From positions 1-55,306 of the forward strand of contig JALHMJ010000015.1 in the NCBI GenBank assembly GCA_022844105.1: a DNA stretch of 55,306 bases, written 5' to 3'. Position numbers and translations under genes: made by a program. Positions 24,978 to 34,021 of this stretch are shown one piece after another (within the stretch, counting starts at the first letter, position 1; each line of letters opens with the position of its first letter). Under the pieces are notes generated by a model. The model had not been told where the DNA came from and searched no databases. It saw only the letters and a program-made list of their open reading frames with translations. Source of the stretch: Hyphomicrobium sp. GTDB taxonomy: Bacteria > Pseudomonadota > Alphaproteobacteria > Rhizobiales > Hyphomicrobiaceae.

Positions 24978-27356
24978 CTAGTTGCAACGTGAAAATCCGC
25001 AATTCGAACAGTCCCAGCAGCCGTCTCGGCGAATGAGCGTCGCCTGACCGCACCGCTGACACACCCGTCCGCCTGCCACTTTTCGGGCATTTTCTGCCTC
25101 TCCCACATCCGGGATCTGCTCATCGTGCGACCCGGCGTTGGACGGCGCAAGAAAGCCGATACTGCGCAGATGCGTTTCGATGACATCACCGATCGCCGCG
25201 AGCAGGCTCGGCACATAGCGGCCGCCGATGAAGCGGCCGCCCTGGGGATCGAAAACAGCTTTAAGTTCCTCGGCAACGAACGCCACGTCGCCGCCGCGCC
25301 GGAAAACGGCGCTGATCATGCGGGTCAAAGCCACGGTCCACGCGTAGTGCTCGAGGTTGCGCGTATTGATGAAGATTTCGAACGGCCGCTTGCGCACCGG
25401 CTGACCCGGATCGCCCCCCTCCGTTTCGATGTCATTGATCGTGATGTAAAGCGCATGGTCACTGTCGGGCCAGCGCAGTTTGTAGGTCGCACCGGATAAA
25501 ACGGGTGCGCGCTCAAGCGGTTTTGAGAGATAGACAATATCGCCCGATATGGCCCGCGTGGCAGAAGCGGCCGGGACGAATTCGACGGGCCCCGCCACGG
25601 GCACGGCAACGGCCTCTGAGCGCGCCACGGTCACGGGCGATAGAACCGCTCCGGTGACCGCGTTGGGACGATAGGTGGTGCAGCCCTTTAGCCCGAGACC
25701 GTAAGCCTCGCGATAAATCGACATGAACGTGTCGAAGGAAATATCTGCAGGACAGTTGATCGTCTTTGAAATCGAACTGTCCACGTGCTGCTGCACGGCC
25801 GCCTGCATCCGCAGGTGTTCGCTGGGGGTCAGATCGCCGCTTGAGACGAAAGCGTCCGGCAGCGCCGCAATGTCGCCGCCGCCTTGACGGTAACGGGCAT
25901 AGGCGAAATCTTCGAGCATCTCGTCCCGCGCCGCGCCGGAAGCATCCAGAATGCGCCGATTCATGCGAAAGTCGAACACGGGCTCAATGCCGCTCGACAC
26001 GTTGCCGGCAAAAAGAGAAATGGTCCCGGTCGGCGCGATCGATGTCAGGCACCCGTTGCGGATGCCGTGCTTGCCGATCGCCTTTCTAACATCCCCGTCG
26101 AGTGCAGTGATATGGGGTCGTTCGAGATAGCGAGCGGCATCGAACAGCGCAAACGCACCCTTTTCACGCGCCAGTTCGGCGCTGGCCATATAGGCGGCAC
26201 GCGAAATCGCCGCCATCCAGTCACCGGCCAGCTTTACGGCGCGATCCGACCCGTAGCGAACCCCCAGCATGATCAGAGCATCGGCAAGCCCCGTGATCCC
26301 AAGACCGATGCGGCGCTTGGCTTTCGCTTCTCGACGCTGCGCCGCGAGCGGGTAACCCGAAACATCGATGATGTTATCGAGAAAGCGCAAGGCCGTGCGC
26401 GCCCGTTCTTCCAAGGCGGCAATGTCGACGGACGCATCAGATGCGAACGCGCGCGTCACGAATTGCGTCAGGTTGATCGAACCGAGCAGGCAGGCCCCAT
26501 AGGGCGGCAACGGCTGCTCGCCACACGGATTGGTGGCATGGATGGTTTCAAGATATCCCAGATTGTTCTGCCGGTTGACACGGTCGATGAAGATGACGCC
26601 CGGTTCGGCGTAATCGAACGTGGCCCGCATCAGCCGTTCCCACAACCCGCGCGCGGCAACCTCGCGATAAACCTTTCCTGCAAAGGTGAGCGGCCACGGC
26701 GCATCGCGGTCGACCGCGTCCATGAAGGCATCGGTGACCAGAACCGACAGGTTGAAATTGCGCAGCCGCGACGCATCCGACTTCACATCGATGAAGGTCT
26801 CGATGTCGGGATGGTCGCAACGCAGTGTCGCCATCATGGCTCCACGCCGCGCACCGGCCGACATGATCGTGCGGCACATCGCGTCCCACACATCCATAAA
26901 ACTGACCGGCCCGGAGGCATCCGCCCCGATGCTATGGACGAGCGCGCCCCGGGGACGCAGCGTCGAGAAGTCGTGACCGATGCCACCGCCCTGCTGCATC
27001 GTCAGAGCGGCCTCTTTGACATTGTCAAAGATGGCGCCAAGATCGTCGTCGATCCGGCCCATGACGAAACAGTTGAACAGGGTGACTTCGCGTCCCGTTC
27101 CAGCCCCCGCCAGAATGCGGCCGGCGGGCAAAAAACCGAAATCTGAAATGGCGTCAAAAAATCGTGTTGCCCAGGTCGCGCGCGCTTTCTTACCGTCTTC
27201 AACCTTGGCTGCCGCGACCGCCACGCGCTCGAAGGTGGCCGCAAGATCCACGTCACTTGGCACCGATGTCGCCGTGCCGGCTGGCACTTTGAAGCGGTAC
27301 TTCTGCTCCCAGATACCACGCGCGACAGGGGCCAAAAATCGATTACGCTCTTGCAT
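24978..27356 (-). CDS. nrdJ: Adenosylcobalamin-dependent (class II) ribonucleotide reductase
   Basis: A 792-residue enzyme that reduces ribonucleotides using a B12-derived thiyl radical. The active-site loop NPCGEQ holds Asn276, Cys278 and Glu280; Cys96 (LFNCFVMG) and Cys289 (YGACLLGSINL) fit the redox pair region. The C-terminus carries CQRCG and CWDCSNCGFSRC, a cysteine-rich tail typical of this subfamily. No NrdB partner is present or needed. I saw no B12 box in the upstream gap. Confidence 0.93.
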   Translation of the reverse strand: MQERNRFLAPVARGIWEQKYRFKVPAGTATSVPSDVDLAATFERVAVAAAKVEDGKKARATWATRFFDAISDFGFLPAGRILAGAGTGREVTLFNCFVMGRIDDDLGAIFDNVKEAALTMQQGGGIGHDFSTLRPRGALVHSIGADASGPVSFMDVWDAMCRTIMSAGARRGAMMATLRCDHPDIETFIDVKSDASRLRNFNLSVLVTDAFMDAVDRDAPWPLTFAGKVYREVAARGLWERLMRATFDYAEPGVIFIDRVNRQNNLGYLETIHATNPCGEQPLPPYGACLLGSINLTQFVTRAFASDASVDIAALEERARTALRFLDNIIDVSGYPLAAQRREAKAKRRIGLGITGLADALIMLGVRYGSDRAVKLAGDWMAAISRAAYMASAELAREKGAFALFDAARYLERPHITALDGDVRKAIGKHGIRNGCLTSIAPTGTISLFAGNVSSGIEPVFDFRMNRRILDASGAARDEMLEDFAYARYRQGGGDIAALPDAFVSSGDLTPSEHLRMQAAVQQHVDSSISKTINCPADISFDTFMSIYREAYGLGLKGCTTYRPNAVTGAVLSPVTVARSEAVAVPVAGPVEFVPAASATRAISGDIVYLSKPLERAPVLSGATYKLRWPDSDHALYITINDIETEGGDPGQPVRKRPFEIFINTRNLEHYAWTVALTRMISAVFRRGGDVAFVAEELKAVFDPQGGRFIGGRYVPSLLAAIGDVIETHLRSIGFLAPSNAGSHDEQIPDVGEAENARKVAGGRVCQRCGQATLIRRDGCWDCSNCGFSRCN

Positions 27357-27420
27357 CGCTCAGATACTCAGAAGCCGGAGGTCTTAACCCTCGACCAAAC
27401 CTTATGAAAAATGAAACATA

Positions 27421-27449
27421 GATCTACCACGTCATGTCTTAATTGTCAA
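27421..27449 (-). promoter_or_regulatory. Candidate promoter of nrdJ
   Basis: On the minus strand a perfect -35 TTGACA (27444-27449) is separated by 17 bp from TAGATC (27421-27426), within an AT-rich stretch unlike its surroundings. The -10 is weak. It lies about 65 bp before the nrdJ start. Confidence 0.5.
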
Positions 27450-27538
27450 TAAATGTTCCGCTATTGTTTTTGTTATGTTCTCAATAGTGTCACTTTGCCG
27501 ATGGCAAGTTGCAAAAACGGAAAAAATCCTGACCTCCG

Positions 27539-28249
27539 CTAGACTTCCGCTTCCGAGTTCAACGCCCGGCTCTCTGTTTCAATTGCATCTTCAATTCGTT
27601 GTTTGGCGATTTTGCGCGGCAGGCCGGGCGGCACTGGCGGCAAAATCGAAACGACGATCGTGCCCGGGTAACGTCTCAACTGACGCCTTGGCCAGAAGTG
27701 ACCCGAATTCAACGCCAGAGGGACCGCGGGCACGCCAAGGGCGTCGTACAGCGCCACGAAACCCGGCTTGTAGTCGGGCTCGGCACCCGGCGCCATGCGC
27801 GTACCTTCTGGGAAAATCAGGATCTGACGGCCGTCGGCCACGCGGTCTTTTGCATCCGCGACCAGCGTTTTCAATGCCACGGCCGCCTTATCGCGACGCA
27901 CGAGGATGTGCCGGAACTTGACGCAGAACCAGCCGTAGAACGGGATCCATTTGAGTTCGTCTTTGAGAACGATGGCCGGATCGGCAAAGAGCGGAATGAG
28001 CGCGAACGTGTCCCAGGCCGACTGATGCTTGGCCACGATGAGAACCGGGCCCGGTGGCAAGTTTTCCCGGCCCCGCACCTCCATTTTGGTGCCGACGATC
28101 GTTTCCAACAGCCAGAGGATGATTCGGGCGTGCAGCTTCAATCCGGCCATCGCCCAGCTACGAGGCGCCAACAGAAGCCACGACAAGCCGATCAGCATGA
28201 GGCCCGTGACAACGTAGAATGCAGCGGCGAAAATAACTGAGCGCAGCAT
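27539..28249 (-). CDS. plsC: 1-acyl-sn-glycerol-3-phosphate acyltransferase
   Basis: A 236-residue membrane acyltransferase that makes phosphatidic acid from lysophosphatidic acid. It has the HX4D motif HQSAWD (75-80), the FPEGTR motif (146-151) and an N-terminal hydrophobic segment (about 5-28). PlsC paralogues acylate other lysolipids, so the exact substrate is inferred. It is followed on the same strand by nrdJ after 182 bp and preceded by the YdcF-like gene 35 bp upstream. Confidence 0.9.
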   Translation of the reverse strand: MLRSVIFAAAFYVVTGLMLIGLSWLLLAPRSWAMAGLKLHARIILWLLETIVGTKMEVRGRENLPPGPVLIVAKHQSAWDTFALIPLFADPAIVLKDELKWIPFYGWFCVKFRHILVRRDKAAVALKTLVADAKDRVADGRQILIFPEGTRMAPGAEPDYKPGFVALYDALGVPAVPLALNSGHFWPRRQLRRYPGTIVVSILPPVPPGLPRKIAKQRIEDAIETESRALNSEAEV

Positions 28250-28284
28250 GAGAGGTCCGCAAATTGGCCGTTGCGGCGCGGCCG

Positions 28285-28980
28285 TCAGGTTCTGGAGCCA
28301 TCGCCGCCGTTGGCGGTCGCGACCGCCCCGCTATCGAACGGCATCACCGCGCGATGCAGGGCAAAGCGCGCCGCAGAAGGCAGGAACTTGACATACTCTG
28401 CAACCAGATTCCGCATCGTGACCGGCGATAGCCACCATGCTTCCGTATCGAACGCCGCCGGCGTGACGGTATGCGGGATGAGCCGAACATTCGGCAGCGT
28501 GCGGGACAACTCAACCAGCGTGCGCGGCATGTGATAATTCGAGGTCACAACGATCAATGAGCGATAGCGGTGCTGACGAGCCCACGTCTGCGTCTCGGAT
28601 GCGTTGCCGATCGTGTTGAGCGCGGTGTAGCCCAGATCAACGCAGCAGTTGAACGTCCGATTATCGAGACCCGAAAGCCGGACGAGATCGCGTTGGCCAG
28701 TCTGCGCATTCACACCAGAAATCAAAAGCCGCCCACCGAACCCGTCTTTGAGGAGCCGAGCCCCCTCCTTGATCCGTGACTGGCCCCCGGTCAGCACGAC
28801 GATGGCATCGGCCCTCTCAACGGCGGCGACCGGTGCGCGCATGACATTGGCGGCAAAAAGGACAAAACCCAGGGCGCCGGTCCAAAGAACCAGCGCTGCC
28901 AAGACAGCCAACGCTTTCCCAAATCGTGACATGGACCCATCAAGGCGCCGGCCAGCGCCGCCATCTCCGTTAGGCTCCAT
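28285..28980 (-). CDS. YdcF family protein (DUF218)
   Basis: A 231-residue protein with one N-terminal membrane anchor (about 23-47) and a DUF218 domain: ADAIVVLTGGQSRIKEGARLL, then LIVVTSNYHMPRTLVELSR. Related proteins (SanA, ElyC, YdcF) affect cell-envelope integrity and polyprenol metabolism. Met17 is an alternative start. It lies between ftsX and plsC on the same strand, which suits an envelope role. Confidence 0.85.
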   Translation of the reverse strand: MEPNGDGGAGRRLDGSMSRFGKALAVLAALVLWTGALGFVLFAANVMRAPVAAVERADAIVVLTGGQSRIKEGARLLKDGFGGRLLISGVNAQTGQRDLVRLSGLDNRTFNCCVDLGYTALNTIGNASETQTWARQHRYRSLIVVTSNYHMPRTLVELSRTLPNVRLIPHTVTPAAFDTEAWWLSPVTMRNLVAEYVKFLPSAARFALHRAVMPFDSGAVATANGGDGSRT

Positions 28981-29113
28981 CAGCCCTGCCCGTAAACTAG
29001 CCGATTTGACTACGGCTGTGACGGCAATTTTGGACCGCGCCGAAGCATCTCTGGTTGCTCATAAAAGCACTGAAAGATGGCGGAAATTGACCCGTGCGGG
29101 TTCGAGACGAAGC

Positions 29114-30241
29114 TTAACGCTTGGCATTGAGGATGCTGTACACGCCAAGCCTGCTGGTCAGCATGCACAGCGCCGAAATGATGACGACCACGATGCCCAG
29201 CAGCACAAAGCCCGCCATGTCGAGGCTGCCGCTCCCAATCAGGCGGTGCATCTCGGCCATCATGACCGGGCCACCGCCGAGAATTTCAAGGACGATCGGC
29301 ATGGTGATGAAAACGAACGCTGCGAGCGCTGCCCCGACACACCCTGCGCGAATACCCAGGCGGAGAAAATGCTTCTCGAACTCGCGCGATATGAAACGGT
29401 CGTTGGCACCCACGAAATGGAGCACCTCGACGATTTCACGGTTCGAGGCCATGGAACTCTTGGTCGCCGACACAATAATGGCCGTCGTGGCCGCGGCAAC
29501 CAGCGCCAGGATGGCGATGCCGCCGAGCGCGAGCGAACGTGTGACGGTTCTTATCTGACGTTGCCACTGCCTGTGATCGTCAAGTGAGACGCCCTCGAAT
29601 TTGTCCGTCAGCGCTTTGCTGACAGCCGCCAGATCAGCGCCACTATCCCGGCTGATGCTAATCGCGATCAAGCGCGGAACAGGGAGCGCCTTCAGGGCAT
29701 CGGACTTGCCAAGCCAGGGCTCCAGGAGCGCCGTGGAGTCGTCGAGTGAGAGAATGCGCGTTCCGGTCACCCCTGGAATTTGATTGATCAACGCAGCAAC
29801 GTCCCGCAGCGTCGTCTCCGTATCAACACCATCGCGCGGGGCCACCTGCACGGTGACTTCACTCGAAAGATCCTTGAGCCAGGCATCGGCCGACTGGTTG
29901 ATCATGTACACGGCGCCCGCCGTCAGGCAGGCGAGAAAACACATGATCGCGATGACGAGCGTGAGCGACCGGCCGGTAACCGAGCCAGCCGGAACGATCG
30001 GTGCATTGACCTGCGGCTTGCCTCGCCGAACCGGCTCGGCCGGCCCCGGCCGAACATCGGGTTCAAGCCGCGGCACAGGTGTTTCAGGATAGACGCCGTA
30101 GCCGCGATCGTCGGCGGTCGCCGGATAGGTCCGCGCGGGCGCCGGACCGGTGGTCGGATCCTCATCGTAGTAGGTCGGCTCCGCGGGATAGGCGCCTTGC
30201 GGCAGCGGACGACCCGGCATCTTGTCATATGATCCGGACAT
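29114..30241 (-). CDS. ftsX: Cell division protein FtsX (permease-like)
   Basis: A 375-residue membrane protein that works with FtsE to control peptidoglycan hydrolases at the division site. A Pro/Tyr-rich cytoplasmic N-terminus of about 85 residues precedes TM1 (LVIAIMCFLACLTAGAVYM). A periplasmic domain follows, then the FtsX core with helices near 255-280, 305-330 and 345-370. It overlaps ftsE by 17 nt. The long N-terminal tail is of low complexity. Confidence 0.9.
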   Translation of the reverse strand: MSGSYDKMPGRPLPQGAYPAEPTYYDEDPTTGPAPARTYPATADDRGYGVYPETPVPRLEPDVRPGPAEPVRRGKPQVNAPIVPAGSVTGRSLTLVIAIMCFLACLTAGAVYMINQSADAWLKDLSSEVTVQVAPRDGVDTETTLRDVAALINQIPGVTGTRILSLDDSTALLEPWLGKSDALKALPVPRLIAISISRDSGADLAAVSKALTDKFEGVSLDDHRQWQRQIRTVTRSLALGGIAILALVAAATTAIIVSATKSSMASNREIVEVLHFVGANDRFISREFEKHFLRLGIRAGCVGAALAAFVFITMPIVLEILGGGPVMMAEMHRLIGSGSLDMAGFVLLGIVVVIISALCMLTSRLGVYSILNAKR

Positions 30242-30881
30242 GACCGTTATGAAGTTCCAAGCGCGGCGCTTTAAACTGCCGCATAAGTTGATGATCGTGG
30301 GTTGCGATGACGACGGAAGTGCCGAGACGGTTCAGTTCGATGAAAAGACGCAAGAGTCGGCGCGCCATCTGCGGATCGACGTTGCCCGTCGGCTCGTCGG
30401 CCAGAAGCACCTCCGGTTTGCCGATGACGGCGCGCGCGATGGCCGCACGTTGCTTTTCACCGCCCGACAGAACCGAGGGATATGCGTGCATGCGATCGCC
30501 GAGTCCAACCCACTGTAGCAGGTCCGTCACGTCCTCGCGGTAGTCATCGATGTGTTTGCCCACGACGCGTAGGGGTAGGGCGACGTTTTCCCAGGTCGTC
30601 AGATGATCGAGAAGTCGAAAATCCTGGAATACGATGCCGATACGGCGGCGCAGCTGTGCGCGCTTCGACGGTGTGACGCGACTGATGTCCTGGCCGAACA
30701 TCTCAATGCGGCCGCGCGTTGGGTGGATCGACATGAACAGCAGCCGCAGCAACGACGACTTGCCGGCACCCGAGGCGCCGTGAAGGAAGTGAAACGAGCC
30801 GGGTTTCAGCTCGACGTTCACTTCGGCGAGCACATCTGGTCCGCGATCATAGTTGAGCGCAACGTTCGTCAGCCGGATCAC
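30225..30881 (-). CDS. ftsE: Cell division ATP-binding protein FtsE
   Basis: A 218-residue ABC ATPase. Walker A is GASGAGKSS (35-43), the signature is LSGGEKQR, Walker B is VLLADEPTGNVD, and the H-loop is VIATHDH. MIRLTNVALNYDRGPDVL is a typical FtsE N-terminus. It overlaps ftsX and is divergent from hpt across a 210-bp gap. Confidence 0.95.
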   Translation of the reverse strand: MIRLTNVALNYDRGPDVLAEVNVELKPGSFHFLHGASGAGKSSLLRLLFMSIHPTRGRIEMFGQDISRVTPSKRAQLRRRIGIVFQDFRLLDHLTTWENVALPLRVVGKHIDDYREDVTDLLQWVGLGDRMHAYPSVLSGGEKQRAAIARAVIGKPEVLLADEPTGNVDPQMARRLLRLFIELNRLGTSVVIATHDHQLMRQFKAPRLELHNGHVRII

Positions 30882-31091
30882 GTGTAAGTTCCCGCCAAGT
30901 ATGGTCCTGCCGCCGGAGGCAGCGAGTTATGCCGCTAAAGCTCCCGGACGATCAATCATTTACGATTGTGGCGGCGTCGTGTGCGCCTCCAATGCGGCGG
31001 CGATTTGCCTTGGCAACGCTTGAACATTGCGGGCAACGCCCCGATACCTACATAGTCGAATCAAAAGTTTAGGCAACGGAAAGGGCCGGGC

Positions 31092-31643
31092 ATGACGGCG
31101 GAGGCTACCACCACCGACAGCGGCGTGGAGATCGTCTATTCGGACGAAGAGATCGCACGCCGGCTCGAAGAGCTGGCACTAGAAGTGAAGTCGGCTGGCT
31201 TGAAGAACATGTTGATCGTGGCCATTCTGAAAGGCAGTTTCGTGTTCGCAGCCGACCTGATCCGTGCGTTGCACCGCGTCGGCCTTGAGCCGGAAGTCGA
31301 TTTTCTAACCCTGTCGAGCTACAAAAAGAGCCGGACGTCATCCGGGCGCGTCGAAATTCTGCGCGATCTCGACCTCGGCGTGGAAGGTCGCAATGTGCTG
31401 ATCGTTGACGATGTGCTGGACAGTGGGCGGACACTGGCTTTCGCCAAAGACCTTTTGTCGGCCCGCGGCGCCAACATGATCCGCACCTGTGTTCTCCTGG
31501 AAAAACAGGTGCCGCGTGCGGTCGACGTAGAAGCCGATTTTGCAGCCTTCGAATGTCCGGACGAATTTGTTGTCGGGTATGGCATGGACGTGGCTCATCG
31601 CTACCGCGAATTGCCGTTCGTCGGCCGCATTACCAAGCATTGA
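31092..31643 (+). CDS. hpt: Hypoxanthine phosphoribosyltransferase
   Basis: A 183-residue purine salvage enzyme that makes IMP (and often GMP) from base and PRPP. The PRPP loop is VLIVDDVLDSGRTL; AILKGSFVFAADLIRAL and DEFVVGYGMD are further hypoxanthine-type motifs. It is followed after 32 bp by the cpdR-like gene, probably in one transcript. Confidence 0.95.
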   Translation: MTAEATTTDSGVEIVYSDEEIARRLEELALEVKSAGLKNMLIVAILKGSFVFAADLIRALHRVGLEPEVDFLTLSSYKKSRTSSGRVEILRDLDLGVEGRNVLIVDDVLDSGRTLAFAKDLLSARGANMIRTCVLLEKQVPRAVDVEADFAAFECPDEFVVGYGMDVAHRYRELPFVGRITKH

Positions 31644-31675
31644 ATGGCTGCGGCCCAGCGGGCTGAGGGGGAACA

Positions 31676-32035
31676 ATGGCACGTATCCTGCTGGCGGATG
31701 ATGATGGCACCGTGCGCGAACTGTTCCAGCGAGTCCTCGCTTCCAGCGGGCACGAGGTTCGCATCGCTCAGGATGGCCAGGAAGCGTTGGGGCATGCCGA
31801 CACCGGCGGCCCTTTCGACATTCTCGTCACGGATGTCCACATGCCCGGCATCGACGGCATCGCCCTCGCCAAGGCCCTCTCGGCCAAGCAACCAGGATTG
31901 AAGATCCTCCTGATGAGCGGTTTCCCCGAACAGTTGCAACGCGGCAAGAGCGAGCTGACGGGCCGTGTCGAGACGCTGACGAAACCCTGCTCCATCGAAG
32001 ACATTCGCGCAAAAATCGCTGCTCTCACGGTCTAG
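31676..32035 (+). CDS. cpdR: CpdR-type single-domain response regulator
   Basis: A 119-residue receiver domain without an output domain. The acidic pocket is DDD (8-10), the phosphorylation site is Asp53 (LVTDVHMPGIDG), and the signalling residues are Ser81 and Lys103. MARILLADDDGTVRE strongly resembles CpdR, which in alphaproteobacteria gates ClpXP proteolysis during the cell cycle. No histidine phosphotransferase is adjacent. The function is by family resemblance. Confidence 0.82.
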   Translation: MARILLADDDGTVRELFQRVLASSGHEVRIAQDGQEALGHADTGGPFDILVTDVHMPGIDGIALAKALSAKQPGLKILLMSGFPEQLQRGKSELTGRVETLTKPCSIEDIRAKIAALTV

Positions 32036-32045
32036 CAAACCGCAC

Positions 32046-33188
32046 TTACGCGCCGCCGAACCGCCCCATCCGGAAGAGGGAGAGGTCAAACGCCGGCTGC
32101 CGACCCATGGCAAGATCGGCAAGAATTTCACCCATGACCGCGGCAAACTTGTAGCCATGTCCCGAACACGGCGATGCGACGACCACCTCGGCAAAATCGG
32201 GCAGCGTGTCGACGATGAAGTGCTCATCGGGCGTGTTTGTAAAAAGGCAAGCTCGGAGCGCCAGACAATCGCCATCGGCCTCCGGAAAGAACCGCCGCAG
32301 GCCCTCGCGAAGAACAGCCTCGTCGGCGGGCGTCGGATCGCGCGACAGGTCATCGGCGCTGCCCGTCTCCTGCAAATGATGATAGAGGCCGATCTTGAAG
32401 CCCGGAACGTGCCATTCCGGAAATTGATAAAAATGACCGAGATCGCATTTCAGATTGGAGACCGGAAAGCTGCCCAATCGAAAGTCGGCCGGTGCTTTGG
32501 GTCGAAACCAGCCGAGCACTTGCCGCTCGGGCACCGCTGTGCTGCTCAACCGAGGCACGTGATCGCCGATCCAGGCCCCCGCCGCCAAAATGAGACGACC
32601 GGCCTCGTAGATACCTTTCGACGTGCGCACCCGGACGCCTCCACCGGCAATCGGCGCATAGTCGATCAGTGGCTCGCGGGCACGGATGACGGCACCATTG
32701 TCCATGGCGAGATTGACCCCAGCGACGATGGCTCGTTCGCTGGCGACGAAGCCGCCGTCCGGCTGTAACACCGCCTCGTAGTCCGCCGGAAGATTGTACC
32801 CCGGAAAGCGACGCATCACCTCCGCGGCATCGAGCAGTTCATGGGCAAGATCGTGCTGCCGGCAACTGGCCAGCGACCCGCTGACAACCGCAGAGCCCGC
32901 CGGACCGATGTCCATCGAACCAGTCACAAAGAGAAGCTGTTCATCCGCACGCCGTTGCAGATCCCGCCAAAGTTCGTACGACCGGCGCAGCAGCGGCACA
33001 TAGCTGGGATGTTCAAAGTAGGCGAGCCGGATGATGCGGTTGAAGCCATGCGAGGACCCGAACGTGTGGGGGATGTCGAACCGTTCGAGGCCAAGGACGC
33101 GTTGCCCGCGTTCGGCCAGACGCAGGCAGGTTTGCGCGCCCATCCCGCCGACGCCGGCCACGATGACGTCGAACGCCGTCGCTGTCAT
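32046..33188 (-). CDS. solA: FAD-dependent oxidase, N-methyltryptophan/sarcosine oxidase family
   Basis: A 380-residue flavoenzyme. The dinucleotide motif is VIVAGVGGMGAQT, followed by LERFDIPHTFGSSHGFNRI; Cys314 in RACLFTNTPD is the expected covalent FAD attachment site. The family oxidises N-methyl amino acids to formaldehyde, amino acid and H2O2. The true substrate is unknown. The ATG overlaps the stop of the upstream gene (ATGA), an unusual coupling to a membrane-anchored protein. It converges on cpdR with 10 bp between stops. Confidence 0.88.
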   Translation of the reverse strand: MTATAFDVIVAGVGGMGAQTCLRLAERGQRVLGLERFDIPHTFGSSHGFNRIIRLAYFEHPSYVPLLRRSYELWRDLQRRADEQLLFVTGSMDIGPAGSAVVSGSLASCRQHDLAHELLDAAEVMRRFPGYNLPADYEAVLQPDGGFVASERAIVAGVNLAMDNGAVIRAREPLIDYAPIAGGGVRVRTSKGIYEAGRLILAAGAWIGDHVPRLSSTAVPERQVLGWFRPKAPADFRLGSFPVSNLKCDLGHFYQFPEWHVPGFKIGLYHHLQETGSADDLSRDPTPADEAVLREGLRRFFPEADGDCLALRACLFTNTPDEHFIVDTLPDFAEVVVASPCSGHGYKFAAVMGEILADLAMGRQPAFDLSLFRMGRFGGA

Positions 33189-33976
33189 GGCGAGGGGGTC
33201 GCCGTTACCGAGGGGCGAGTGTCAGGTGACGCCGCTACCGGTTCCGACGACGCAGCAGGCGCGACCGGGGAAATGGGAGCAACCGAACCCCCCGGTGCGG
33301 TGGCCACCGGCGGCGTGGCGGGGGGATCGGGCGGCCGCGTACACGCTTTTGCAATCCGCGCCTCGGCCCGCTCCGGGCCTTCGCTCAGTTGAGCTTCAAA
33401 AGGAATGAACGAAAGCTTCGTCAGCTTGTAGACTTCGTTGGTGAAGGTCGCCCCGCAGTCGAGCACGAACTGGTGCAGCTCCGGCATCCGGCATTGAACC
33501 AGGATCGGCTTGGGGTCCTGGTCCGCAATGCGCGCGTCATAGGCTTTCGTCACGCAGCGATCAACATCGGCCATGGCGGCGACGAGACCGTCCTGAAAAT
33601 GCCCCTCGAGCTTGGACAGAAAATATTCGCCGGTCACTTCGCGGATAGCGAAAATGTTCTGCATGATCGACTTGTTCCAGTCGACGTACGCCTCGTCATA
33701 CGCACGTTTCCTGAATTTCACTTCTTCGAGGTCCGCCCCGCGCCGCAGCGACGAGGCGACCATGCCGGCGCGTGTTCGCCGCTCATAAACGAGATGCACC
33801 AGCGTCTCGATGGAATCCTTGCGGGCTTGATACTTGGCGTAGGTCTGTCCAAGCCAGGCGCCCACCGACGCCGTGATAATGCCATTGATGCCAGCGGAGA
33901 CGAGCGCGAACATGATCAATTGTCGCCGCGTCAGGCGCGCCTGCCGCAGCATTCCCAGCATGCGCTGTGACGTCAT
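33185..33976 (-). CDS. Membrane-anchored protein of unknown function with Pro/Ala-rich tail
   Basis: A 263-residue protein. Residues 1-17 are basic, a hydrophobic segment (IMFALVSAGINGIITASVGAW) spans about 20-41, and a helical region follows (about 42-200) with four cysteines at spaced positions. The last about 50 residues are Pro/Ala/Ser/Val-rich. I do not recognise the family. It overlaps the SolA-like gene by ATGA and is 45 bp from moaA, all on one strand. The hydrophobic segment could be an anchor or an uncleaved signal. Confidence 0.7.
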   Translation of the reverse strand: MTSQRMLGMLRQARLTRRQLIMFALVSAGINGIITASVGAWLGQTYAKYQARKDSIETLVHLVYERRTRAGMVASSLRRGADLEEVKFRKRAYDEAYVDWNKSIMQNIFAIREVTGEYFLSKLEGHFQDGLVAAMADVDRCVTKAYDARIADQDPKPILVQCRMPELHQFVLDCGATFTNEVYKLTKLSFIPFEAQLSEGPERAEARIAKACTRPPDPPATPPVATAPGGSVAPISPVAPAASSEPVAASPDTRPSVTATPSP

Positions 33977-34021
33977 TGGCCCCGTCCCCCAATCCCCGCG
34001 GCCAATCCCCTAGCCGCTGCC

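Noticed and set aside
25884-27146. 420-codon plus-strand frame opposite nrdJ
   Set aside because: It is a shadow of a well-conserved gene in GC-rich DNA; its translation is basic and featureless.
27357-27538. Cobalamin riboswitch ahead of the B12-dependent reductase
   Set aside because: The gap is too short and I found no B12-box-like sequence; only a promoter-like element is visible.
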